From NCBI GenBank assembly GCA_036510975.1, contig DATCCY010000078.1:1-51881 (forward strand): a stretch of DNA of 51,881 nt, in the 5' to 3' direction. Under the pieces are notes generated by a model that was not told the DNA's origin, searched no databases, and saw only the letters and a list, made by a program, of their open reading frames with translations. Position numbers and translations under genes: made by a program. Of the stretch, positions 42,919 to 51,881 are shown piece by piece (the first letter of the stretch is position 1; each line of letters starts with the position of its first letter). Source of the DNA: Longivirga sp036510975 (GTDB lineage Bacteria > Actinomycetota > Actinomycetes > S36-B12 > CAIYMF01).

Positions 42919-44700
42919 TCAGTCGGCTTCGCGCCAGGTGCGCCAGAGGGCGGCGTAGGGGCCGTCGGCGGCCACGAGCTCGTCGTGGCTGCCGAGCTCG
43001 CTGATCCGGCCGTCCTCGACGACGGCGATGCGGTCGGCGTCGTACGCCGTGTGCAGCCGGTGCGCGATCGCGATGACGGTCCGGCCCTCGAGGACGGCGC
43101 TCAGCGACCGCTCGAGGTGCCGGGCGGCGCGCGGGTCGAGCAGCGACGTCGCCTCGTCGAGGACCAGGGTGTGCGGGTCGGCGAGGATCAGGCGCGCGAG
43201 CGCGACCTGCTGGGACTGCCCGGGTGCCAGGGCGTGAGCGCCGGCGCCGACCTCGGTGTCGAGGCCGGCGCCGAGGGTCTCGACCCACGGCGTCGCGTCG
43301 ACCGACTCGAGCGCGGCGGTGAGCTCGGCGTCGTCGGCGTCGGGCTTCGCGAGGAGCAGGTTGTCGCGCAGCGTGCCCACGAAGACGTGGTGCTCCTGGT
43401 TGACCAGCGCGACCTGGGTGCGGACCTTCTCGGTCGGCATGAGCGAGAGCGCGGCACCCCCCATCTCCACCGCGCCCGTGCGCGGGGCGTAGATGCCGGC
43501 CATCAGGCGACCGAGCGTCGACTTGCCCGCGCCCGACGGCCCCACGAGCGCGAGGCGCTCGCCCGGCGCGACGTCGAGGTTGATCCCGTGCAGCACGTCG
43601 CGGCCGGCGCGGTAGCCGAAGCGGACGTCGTCGACGACGATCCGGTCGTCGAGCGGCTCGAGGGTCGGATCGGTCTCCGGGTCCGGGACCTCCTGGACGC
43701 CGACGAGCCGCGCCAGCGAGGCCTGGCCGACCTGCAGCTCGTCGTACCACATGAGCACCTGGTCGACCGGGTCGGTGAGCATCTGGGTGTAGAGCAGTCC
43801 CGTCGTGAGCGCACCGATGGTGATCGACCCGTGGCCGACGAGCCAGCCGCCGAAGGCGAGCACGCCGAGCAGCGGCAGGACGTAGCCCATCTCGATGAAC
43901 GGGAACCACGTGCATCGCAGCCACAGCGTGTAGCGCTCCCAGGACACCCAGCGTCGGATGCGGGCGTCGGTGACCGCGATCCGCTGCTCCTCGAGGCGGT
44001 AGAGCTCGACGGTCTGGCCGGCGTCCACGGTCTCGGCGACCGAGGCGCTGACACCGGCGTAGGTCGAGGACTCCGCACGGTAGGACTGCGGTGCGCGCCT
44101 GAAGTACCACCGCGACGAGATCAGGATCGGAGGTACGGCGAGCAGCCATGGCAGGGCGAGCAGCGGCACGGTGACGACGAGGGCGCCGAAGACCAGCACA
44201 CCGGTCACGAGCGCGATCGTGATCTCCGGGACGGCCTCGCGCACCGAGCGGTTGAGCCGGTCGATGTCGGTCGTGGTGCGCGACACCAGGTCTCCGGTGC
44301 CGGCGCGCTCGACCACTCCGGTCGGCAGCGAGACGGCGCGGGTGAGGAAGTCCTCGCGCAGGTCGGCGAGCACCTCCTCGCCGAGGACGCCCGCCTTGAG
44401 CCGCGTGACCCGGGTGAACACCGTCTGCACGACGAGCGCGCCGAGGAACACCAGCGCCGCCGTGTCGATCACCTGCGCCGTGGTGCCGTTGGTGAGGCTC
44501 TCGACGAGACCACCGAGCACGATCGGGCCCGCGAGGCCCGCGACGGCGGCAACCGAGTGCAGCGCGATCACGACGGCGAACGCCGAGCGGTGGCGGCGCA
44601 GCAGCACGCGGGTGTAGGCCGACACCGTCGCCTGGCTCGCGACGGGGAGCGACTGCCCGGTCTGGGTCGACGCCGCGACTGCGTCCTCGGGCGGCCTCAC
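42919..44700 (-). CDS. ABC exporter half-transporter, intact P-loop subunit
   Basis: 593 residues: about six membrane segments (residues 40-310) followed by an ATPase domain. Walker A GPSGAGKST (387-395), Walker B TLVLDEATS and the switch His of IAHR (His547) are intact, but the signature is LAPGQSQQ (491-498) instead of LSGGQ. It is the partner of the gene ending at 44697, with which it overlaps by 4 bases. With that partner's LSGGQ it can build one good ATP site. The exported substrate is unknown. Confidence 0.85.
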   Translation of the reverse strand: MRPPEDAVAASTQTGQSLPVASQATVSAYTRVLLRRHRSAFAVVIALHSVAAVAGLAGPIVLGGLVESLTNGTTAQVIDTAALVFLGALVVQTVFTRVTRLKAGVLGEEVLADLREDFLTRAVSLPTGVVERAGTGDLVSRTTTDIDRLNRSVREAVPEITIALVTGVLVFGALVVTVPLLALPWLLAVPPILISSRWYFRRAPQSYRAESSTYAGVSASVAETVDAGQTVELYRLEEQRIAVTDARIRRWVSWERYTLWLRCTWFPFIEMGYVLPLLGVLAFGGWLVGHGSITIGALTTGLLYTQMLTDPVDQVLMWYDELQVGQASLARLVGVQEVPDPETDPTLEPLDDRIVVDDVRFGYRAGRDVLHGINLDVAPGERLALVGPSGAGKSTLGRLMAGIYAPRTGAVEMGGAALSLMPTEKVRTQVALVNQEHHVFVGTLRDNLLLAKPDADDAELTAALESVDATPWVETLGAGLDTEVGAGAHALAPGQSQQVALARLILADPHTLVLDEATSLLDPRAARHLERSLSAVLEGRTVIAIAHRLHTAYDADRIAVVEDGRISELGSHDELVAADGPYAALWRTWREAD

Positions 44701-46436
44701 GGCGTGGTCACCTCCTCGCGCGTGACCACGGCGCGGTACATCGCGTCGTCGCGCAGCAGCGCGCGGTGGCGCCCGGTCGCGGCGACGACGCCGTCGACGA
44801 CGAGCACCACGACGTCGGCGCGGTCGAGCATGAGCGGCGAGCTGGTGAGGACCACCGTCGTCCGACCGGCCCGGGCCTCGCGCAGGGCGGCCGCGATGCG
44901 AGCCTCCGTGTGCGAGTCGACGGCGCTCGTCGGCTCGTCGAGCACGAGCACGGGTGGGTCGACGAGCAGCGAGCGGGCGAGGGCGAGCCGCTGGCGCTGA
45001 CCGCCGGACAGCGTCCGGCCGCGCTCGGTGATCCGCGCGCGCATCGGGTCGCTCACGTCGGGGGAGGCGTCGACGAGCGCGTCGAGCACGTCGTACGCCG
45101 ACGCCGTCTCCACGGCGTCCGACACCGACACGCGACCCGAGCGGGGCACGTCAAGCAGCTCCACGAGGGTCCCCGACAGGAGCACCGGGTCCTTGTCCTG
45201 GGTGAGGATCGTGGCGCGGACCGTGGCGCGCGGGATCTCACCGAGCGGCACACCGCCGAGCGTGACCGCGGCGCCGCCGTCGTCGAGACCGGCGAGGCGC
45301 AGCGCGATCTCGTCGGCCGTGACCTGCTCGGCGCACACGACCGCGGTGAACGTGCCCGGCGCCACGGTGAGTCCGGAGACCGGGTCGTGGAGCGCCGCGT
45401 GCGCGGGGACGGCCGTGGTGCCGTGCGAGGTGGCGACGTCGCTGCGCTCGAGACGCAGCACACGGACGACGCGACCGGCACCGACGTAGGCCCGGGTCCA
45501 GCGCTGGGCGGCCTCGACGAACGTGCGCAGCGGGATGAGCAGGAAGGCGGAGTAGCCGTAGAACGCGACGAGCTGGCCGACGGTGAGGGCTCCCGTCAGG
45601 GTCAGGTGCGCCCCGATCCACGTCACGAGGACGACGAAGAGTCCGGGCAGCGCGACCTGCTCGGCGTCGAGCAGCGAGCGCACCTTCGCGACGTCGACGG
45701 CCGCGGCGCGGACGTCCTGCGACGCGACCCGGAACCGCTGGAGGAACAGCTCCTCACCGCCGATGCCGCGCAGCACGCGCAGGCCCGCGACGGTGTCCGA
45801 TGCGAGCTCGGTCGCGCGGCCGAGCCGGTGGCGCTGGGAGGACTCCGCGCGCTCGAGCGGCCGGATGAGGGGGCCCACTGCGAGGCCGAGCAGGGGGATT
45901 CCCACGAGCACCACGACCCCGATGAGCACCGAGGAGCGCATGAGGATCGCGACGACGGCGACGAACGCGACCACGGCACCGACGAACCGCGCGAGCACGT
46001 CGAACGCGCCACCGATCTTCTCGACGTCGCTGCTCGTGACCGCCACGACCTCGCCGGTCGCCACGGTCCGCAGCAGCTCGTGGCCGAGGTGCGCCGCGTG
46101 CCGCGTGACGAGCTGCTGGGTCCGGCTCGAGGCGGTGATCCAGTTCGTGACGGCCATCCGGTGGCGCAGGACCCCGGTGACGGCCGAGACCGTCGTCAGC
46201 CCGGCGACGATCGCGACCGCGCGCACCACCCCGCCCTCGTCGCCCTCGGACGCGGCCTGCACACCGGCGCCGATGCCCGCGGGGACGGCGGCCATCGTGA
46301 CCATCCAGACGACGCCCCAGGTGATGCCCAGTGCCAGGGTGCGCCACTGCTCCCGCGCCATCCACCGAAGGTAGGCGGCGGTCGAGCGCAGGTCGGGTGT
46401 CCCCGGGTCGGGGAAGGGGAGACGGGCGAGTGACAT
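44697..46436 (-). CDS. ABC exporter half-transporter, P-loop-less subunit
   Basis: 579 residues with about six membrane segments (35-305) and an ATPase domain. The signature LSGGQRQRL (476-484) and Walker B LVLDEPTS are good. The Walker A region reads VAPGTFTAVVCAEQVTADE (358-376), with no GxxGxGKS/T, and the switch histidine is lost (VLTSSPLML, 529-537). It should therefore not bind ATP on its own and must pair with the next gene. ATG 46436; TAGTCT on the minus strand at 46451-46446 is a possible -10 giving a very short leader. First gene of the pair. Confidence 0.85.
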   Translation of the reverse strand: MSLARLPFPDPGTPDLRSTAAYLRWMAREQWRTLALGITWGVVWMVTMAAVPAGIGAGVQAASEGDEGGVVRAVAIVAGLTTVSAVTGVLRHRMAVTNWITASSRTQQLVTRHAAHLGHELLRTVATGEVVAVTSSDVEKIGGAFDVLARFVGAVVAFVAVVAILMRSSVLIGVVVLVGIPLLGLAVGPLIRPLERAESSQRHRLGRATELASDTVAGLRVLRGIGGEELFLQRFRVASQDVRAAAVDVAKVRSLLDAEQVALPGLFVVLVTWIGAHLTLTGALTVGQLVAFYGYSAFLLIPLRTFVEAAQRWTRAYVGAGRVVRVLRLERSDVATSHGTTAVPAHAALHDPVSGLTVAPGTFTAVVCAEQVTADEIALRLAGLDDGGAAVTLGGVPLGEIPRATVRATILTQDKDPVLLSGTLVELLDVPRSGRVSVSDAVETASAYDVLDALVDASPDVSDPMRARITERGRTLSGGQRQRLALARSLLVDPPVLVLDEPTSAVDSHTEARIAAALREARAGRTTVVLTSSPLMLDRADVVVLVVDGVVAATGRHRALLRDDAMYRAVVTREEVTTP

Positions 46437-46562
46437 GGCAGGTCGAGACTAGGCCCGCGGCGCGACCGCGGTCGCCGCCGTTTCCGCCCGCACCGGCCGT
46501 CCCCGAGGCACTAGCGTCGGCACCGACGGCCCTCGAGGCCGACCCACGAGCCGAGGTGACCC

Positions 46563-47048
46563 GTGAGCTTCCCGACCCCGCCTCCCGAGGACAACCCCTT
46601 CGCGCCGCCCCCCGAGGGCGGCTTGCCGGCACCCCCGTCGCCGCCCTCGGTCCCGTCGTACGGCGCGCCGGCGCCACCACCCCCGCCACCGTCGGCCTTC
46701 GGCACGCCGGCCTACGTCTCGCCGCCCCCGCCCGCCTACGGCGCACCCGGCTACGGCAGCCCCTCCTACGGCCAGGGCTACCCGGCCCCGGAGAACGGTC
46801 CCGGTACGACCGCGCTCGTGACCGGGATCCTCGGGCTGCTGTGCTGCGGGCTGCTCTCGATCGTCGCGATCGTGACCGGCCGCAAGGGGATGGCGCTCGC
46901 GGACGCCGGCCGCGCCAGCAACCGAGGCTCGGCCCAGGCCGGCATGATCCTGGGCTGGATCGGCGTCGCGCTCTGGATCGTCGGCGTGGCCTTCGCCATC
47001 ATCGGCGCGATCGCGGGCAGCACCACGTCCTCGGTGGGCGCGGGCTAG
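46563..47048 (+). CDS. DUF4190-like membrane protein with Pro/Gly/Tyr-rich N-terminus
   Basis: 161 residues. The first 78 residues are low-complexity, rich in Pro, Ala, Gly, Ser and Tyr (PPP runs, SYGQGYP). Two hydrophobic helices follow, ALVTGILGLLCCGLLSIVAIVTG and AGMILGWIGVALWIVGVAFAIIGAIAG, with the KGM/A segment between them typical of DUF4190. Function unknown; such proteins are common in actinobacterial envelopes. GTG 46563. TAGCGT at 46512-46517 may be its -10. It diverges from the ABC exporter genes. Confidence 0.75.
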   Translation: MSFPTPPPEDNPFAPPPEGGLPAPPSPPSVPSYGAPAPPPPPPSAFGTPAYVSPPPPAYGAPGYGSPSYGQGYPAPENGPGTTALVTGILGLLCCGLLSIVAIVTGRKGMALADAGRASNRGSAQAGMILGWIGVALWIVGVAFAIIGAIAGSTTSSVGAG

Positions 47049-47153
47049 GCCTGCTGGAGCGTCGGACGGCCACGGGTCGCGGCCGTTCGGCGCCGTCGGT
47101 CCGCCCCTCGCCCGGCGGATACGATCGGGGCTCCACAGCCGTACGAAGGGCCC

Positions 47154-48725
<1,572 letters not shown>

Positions 48726-48737
<12 letters not shown>

Positions 48738-48796
48738 CCCCGAGCGCAGCGAGGGTCATCTCCCACTCCACGACCACCCGAGTGGGAATGACCCCG
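48726..48796. repeat. Palindromic and direct repeat over the guaA stop codon
   Basis: GAGTGGGAATGACCC at 48726-48740 pairs with GGGTCATCTCCCACTC at 48753-48768 (15 pairs, one bulged C). The TGA stop of guaA lies within the left arm. The same 16-base string GAGTGGGAATGACCCC recurs at 48780-48795. It probably serves as the guaA terminator, but the extra direct copy suggests an intergenic repeat family. Confidence 0.8.
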
Positions 48797-48867
48797 GGTT
48801 CTCACTGAAGGACGCCTTTGTTGCATAGAGAGCAACAGACTCCGCCACCATCTCGACGGGAGCGCTC

Positions 48868-49404
48868 GTGACGATCACGCCGGACGACAAGGACTGGACC
48901 TGGGTCCTCGGCGACGCCTGCCCCGAGTGCGGCTTCGACGCCCGGGCCGTCCGCGCGACCGACGTCGCCGCGCGCATCAGGGCAACCGTGCCGGTCTGGC
49001 TCGAGGCGCTGGACTCGCCCGGCTGCGCCCAGCGGCCGGACCCGTCGCGCTGGTCGACGCTCGAGTACGCCTGCCACGTGCGCGACGTGCACCGGCTCTA
49101 CACCCAGCGGCTCGGCCTCATGCTCGAGCAGGACGACCCGCTGTTCCCCAACTGGGACCAGGACGTCTCCGCGGTCGAGGAGCGCTACGACCTGCAGGAC
49201 CCCCGCGTCGTCGGCGGAGAGCTCGCCGCGGCGGCCGAGGCGATGGCCACGGCGTACGACGCGGTCGGCGACCGCTGGGGTCGGACAGGGCGGCGAAGCG
49301 ACGACAAGGCGTTCACCGTCGACACCTTCGCGCGGTACTACCTGCACGACATCGAGCACCACACCTGGGACATCACCGGCCGGGCGGCCGGATCCTGGGT
49401 GTAG
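48868..49404 (+). CDS. DinB-like four-helix protein
   Basis: 178 residues. A CPECGFDA segment (Cys18, Cys21) at the N-terminus precedes a helical bundle with EYACHVRDVH (His70) and YYLHDIEHHTWD (His160, His164), the three-histidine metal site of the DinB/YfiT superfamily. Relatives include thiol-dependent transferases, for example those using mycothiol or bacillithiol; the substrate here is unknown. GTG 48868. Upstream, TGTTGC at 48819-48824 and GCAACA at 48832-48837 form a small hairpin. It converges with telA, 7 bases away. Confidence 0.8.
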   Translation: MTITPDDKDWTWVLGDACPECGFDARAVRATDVAARIRATVPVWLEALDSPGCAQRPDPSRWSTLEYACHVRDVHRLYTQRLGLMLEQDDPLFPNWDQDVSAVEERYDLQDPRVVGGELAAAAEAMATAYDAVGDRWGRTGRRSDDKAFTVDTFARYYLHDIEHHTWDITGRAAGSWV

Positions 49405-49411
49405 GGGCCGC

Positions 49412-50764
49412 CTACGTGCTCTGCTGGAGCACGACGGCGCGGTTGTCGGTCACGATCGCGGGCAGCGCGGGCACGTCGATCGTGCCGGTGACCGAGGCAT
49501 CGGTGGCCTTGGCGTCGGTCACGAGCTGGGCAATGGCGTCGGCCGCCTTGTCCTGCGACAGGGCGATCGCCTGCGCCGCGCGCATCATCGCGGCCTCCAT
49601 GGCAGCGCGCTTCTCGCGGCCCTCCTTGTAGGCCTCGACGAACCCGTCGGCCTGCTCCTGGAGCGACTGCGCGATCGCGACGATCGCCGACGGGTCCATC
49701 GACGGCGCCTGGATCACCTTCGCGGCGGCAGGCACCAGCGCGCCGGACGCCTGCGCCCATGCCTCGAGGGCGTGCTGGTTGGTCTCCTGGACCGCCTCGG
49801 CCGTGTCCGCCGCCTGGCTGGCCTGCAGGGCCATCGCCCACTGGACGACGGTCAGCTCGAACACCGGGATCGTCAGGTTGACCAGCAGGCCGAGGCGCTG
49901 CGCGAGTCCCCACGAGATGGAGCGGATGTTGCGGATCTGAGGGGACGTCGCCCACGCGACGAACAGCCGCTGCTTGAACTCGCCGGTGCGCACCTCGAGC
50001 TGACCGATCCACGCCACGAGGCGGTCGCGCTCCTCACGGCGCTCGCGCACCTGGGGATCGGCGTCGTCGATCACGATCGCGCTCTTGGCCGCCTCGGCCT
50101 CGTCCCACATGCACTCCATGAGCGCGATGTAGACGACCATGTTGCGGATCGCGGTCTCGTTCGACGAGTAGATCTCGTTGCACCGCGCGACGTTGAGCCG
50201 CAGCTCGCCTTGCTTCTCGATCAGGTCTGCCTTGAGCGAGTCCAGGTACTTCTGGAGGCCCTTGGCGTCCTTGAGCAGCATCTCGAGCATGTTCCGGAAC
50301 TTGTTGAAGAAGTCGAGGATCTTCCCGCGCAGGCTGGCGTAGGCCTCGCGGGCCTCGGCGATGTTGGCGTCGCTGCCGTACTTCTTGGTGAAGCCGCGGA
50401 GCTTGTCGTCGAGCTCGTTGGTCAGTGCCGTGAGCTCGGGGACGTCCGCAGCGCTGCCGAGGTCGGAGAGCATGCCGGACACGAGCGAGTTGATCGCCTC
50501 GACCGCCTCGTTGCCGAACACACCGAGCGCGTTGTCGTCGGCGTAGAGCACCGGGAAGAGCTGCTTGGCCTTCGTCTCGACGGCGGCGCGGGTCGGCGCG
50601 TCGAGCATGTCGCGGCAGACCATGGCCGTGGGGCCGGACACGGCGAGGGTCGGGGTGGACGTGTCGAGGGCGTGCGACACGGCGTCGGTCGTGGGGGTCT
50701 GCGGCTCGGCCGGCAGCTGCAGCACCTGGTCGATGTCGATGCTGATCCCGCTGGTGGCGGTCAT
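49412..50764 (-). CDS. telA: Toxic anion resistance protein TelA family
   Basis: 450 residues, soluble and almost wholly helical. The family features visible are LGVFGNEAVEAINSLVSGMLSDLG near residues 78-101, KLRGFTKKYG and LDFFNKFRN. The helical segments RNIRSISWGLAQRLGLLVNLTIPVFELTVVQWAMALQ around 280-315 fit too. TelA proteins are linked to tellurite and other toxic-anion resistance and to envelope stress, with unknown mechanism. No terD-type genes lie within the window. It follows the substrate-binding-like gene after 39 bases and is co-transcribed with it. Confidence 0.85.
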   Translation of the reverse strand: MTATSGISIDIDQVLQLPAEPQTPTTDAVSHALDTSTPTLAVSGPTAMVCRDMLDAPTRAAVETKAKQLFPVLYADDNALGVFGNEAVEAINSLVSGMLSDLGSAADVPELTALTNELDDKLRGFTKKYGSDANIAEAREAYASLRGKILDFFNKFRNMLEMLLKDAKGLQKYLDSLKADLIEKQGELRLNVARCNEIYSSNETAIRNMVVYIALMECMWDEAEAAKSAIVIDDADPQVRERREERDRLVAWIGQLEVRTGEFKQRLFVAWATSPQIRNIRSISWGLAQRLGLLVNLTIPVFELTVVQWAMALQASQAADTAEAVQETNQHALEAWAQASGALVPAAAKVIQAPSMDPSAIVAIAQSLQEQADGFVEAYKEGREKRAAMEAAMMRAAQAIALSQDKAADAIAQLVTDAKATDASVTGTIDVPALPAIVTDNRAVVLQQST

Positions 50765-50803
50765 CTGGATCTCCTTGCCGAGGATGGACGGTGCGGGGGC
50801 GGT

Positions 50804-51881
50804 TCAGGAGCAGGTGTTGTCCCGGATGCAGGACAGGAGCAGCTGCGTGACAGCCGCGTTCGGGGGGGTCGTGGTCTTGAGCTGCTGGGCGAGCGGCAGC
50901 CCCGGGAACGTCGCGACGTCGTTGAGGCCGATCTCGGTGCCGGACCTGAAGCCGTACGTCGTCCACGCGATCTTCTGGATGTCGTGGTCCTGCATCGCGT
51001 CGACGAATCGTGCGGCAGCTGCGTCGAGGGCGATGACGGGGTGGTCGCTGTAGATCGTCGGCTCCGGGTAGAGGATGCGCACCTGCTGGGCCAGCAGAGC
51101 CTTGGCCGCCGCGTTGGTCGCGTACTGCACGGTCTTCTGGATGATCTGGCTCTCGTAGCCGGCATAGAGCGGTGCGTGCGCCTCGGCACCCTGGAGCAGC
51201 CACTGGTCGAACCCGGCGTCCGAGCTGCGCGCCTGGAGCCCCTGCTTGTCGTAGATGGCTCGCAGCTGCGGGAGGGCGACCTTCGCCTGGGTGACGTCGG
51301 GGGCCTGGTAGACGTTCGGGGAGGCGAGCATCGTGAGCATGAGCTGGTAGAGCGTGAAGCCGCTGTTGCTCTTGGCCGGATCCGTGCTCGAGATCTGCAC
51401 CGGACCGGACAGGTCGGCGGCCCCGAGCTTGTCCCAGGCGACGCCCTTGTCGATGACGTCGGTCATGAGCTTCTTCAGGTCGACGATGAAGTAGCGGCCG
51501 TTCGAGCGCTGTGCGACGATCCCCGCCTTCACGAGCGCCGCGGTTCCTGTGGGACCGGCGTAGACGACCTCGGGGGACTGCAGGACGGTCTGCGCCCGGT
51601 AGCCGGGGTAGGCCGAGGTCTTGTGCGTGGCCTCGAAGACATACTGCGCGCTCACGCTGGACGGCCACAGGCAGTCGGCTCCGCGAGCCCTGAGCTCGGC
51701 GTCGGACAGGCTCACCTGGTCGTAGGACCCCATCGGCGAGAAGGCCACCGTGAGCCCGTAGGTGTCTGCGAGGATCTTCTTGACCCGGGGGTCGGCCATC
51801 AGGCCGGTCTTCTCCGAGCCGCCGATGCACGACACCGTGGCGGCGGGCGCACCGCTCGCGCCGGTTGCGCCACCGTCGGCC
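50804..51881 (-). CDS. Extracytoplasmic substrate-binding-like protein, 5' end outside window
   Basis: The frame is open to the right edge, so the N-terminus, probably with a signal peptide or lipobox, is missing. At least 358 residues are visible. The first ones are Ala/Gly-rich (ADGGATGASGAPAAT), like a linker after a lipoprotein anchor, followed by VSCIGGSEK. Later parts such as RVKKILADTYGLTV, YDQVSLSD and TVLQSPEVVYAG resemble periplasmic binding proteins of the solute-binding class 2 type. The last residues, CIRDNTC, could form a disulfide. Its pairing with telA suggests a shared stress role; the ligand is unknown. Confidence 0.55.
   Translation of the reverse strand, partial: ADGGATGASGAPAATVSCIGGSEKTGLMADPRVKKILADTYGLTVAFSPMGSYDQVSLSDAELRARGADCLWPSSVSAQYVFEATHKTSAYPGYRAQTVLQSPEVVYAGPTGTAALVKAGIVAQRSNGRYFIVDLKKLMTDVIDKGVAWDKLGAADLSGPVQISSTDPAKSNSGFTLYQLMLTMLASPNVYQAPDVTQAKVALPQLRAIYDKQGLQARSSDAGFDQWLLQGAEAHAPLYAGYESQIIQKTVQYATNAAAKALLAQQVRILYPEPTIYSDHPVIALDAAAARFVDAMQDHDIQKIAWTTYGFRSGTEIGLNDVATFPGLPLAQQLKTTTPPNAAVTQLLLSCIRDNTCS

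Overview
The window is very GC-rich and densely packed. Starts are often GTG, and many neighbouring genes overlap by 4 bases (ATGA or GTGA). Gene content and order point to an actinobacterium: a WhiB-family regulator, GuaB3, a BldM-type response regulator, a CIRCE-controlled groESL and RpsI with a long N-terminal extension. As I recall it, the backbone (rplQ-truA, rplM-rpsI-glmM-glmS, acpS-nnr-alr, tsaE-tsaB-rimI-tsaD, groES-groEL1-whiB, guaB-guaB3, a ChoD-type GMC oxidoreductase, guaA) follows the order of the corresponding Mycobacterium and Streptomyces loci. A Nocardioidaceae-like or other Propionibacteriales host is plausible, but this cannot be settled from the sequence alone.

Region by region. 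1-6400 holds ribosome and tRNA genes (rplQ end, truA, rplM, rpsI), a lone carbamate kinase, an ABC-F ATPase and glmM. 6401-8557 is a hairpin-rich spacer and glmS, so the two amino-sugar enzymes leading to peptidoglycan precursors are adjacent. 8601-16421 carries an AAC(6')-like GNAT on the minus strand, then acpS, the NAD(P)HX repair enzyme, alanine racemase, a membrane-anchored hydrolase and the t6A machinery tsaE-tsaB-rimI-tsaD in an almost gapless run. A small barrel protein and a homocysteine S-methyltransferase follow. 17442-22447 is a six-gene group 3b-type [NiFe]-hydrogenase operon (beta, cNMP-binding protein, gamma, small subunit, large subunit, protease), without hyp maturation genes.

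22493-31441 contains small proteins, a THUMP-like methyltransferase and groES-groEL with a CIRCE operator and a His-rich GroEL tail. It continues with a WhiB protein, a MerR regulator carrying the W-x9-EH signature of CarH-type B12 photoreceptors, a TPR-like protein, a BldM-type orphan response regulator and an EamA transporter. 31500-34231 is guaB-guaB3, and guaA lies at 47154, so purine (GMP) synthesis brackets the next block.

34441-40981 is the most unusual block. An aldehyde dehydrogenase and a ChoD-like GMC oxidoreductase with a four-cysteine cluster run toward, with 6 bases between, a two-gene operon. That operon encodes a fatty acyl-CoA reductase-type SDR and a 687-residue protein whose C-terminal half carries the hallmarks of cyanobacterial acyl-ACP reductase. 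Together they could interconvert acyl thioesters, aldehydes and alcohols. Next come a secreted tripeptidyl-aminopeptidase-like lipoprotein bracketed by two copies of one large palindrome, and a heterodimeric ABC exporter with strictly complementary loss of ATPase motifs. The window ends with a DUF4190-like protein, guaA with a palindromic repeat over its stop codon, a DinB-like protein, TelA, and a partial substrate-binding-like protein that runs off the right edge.
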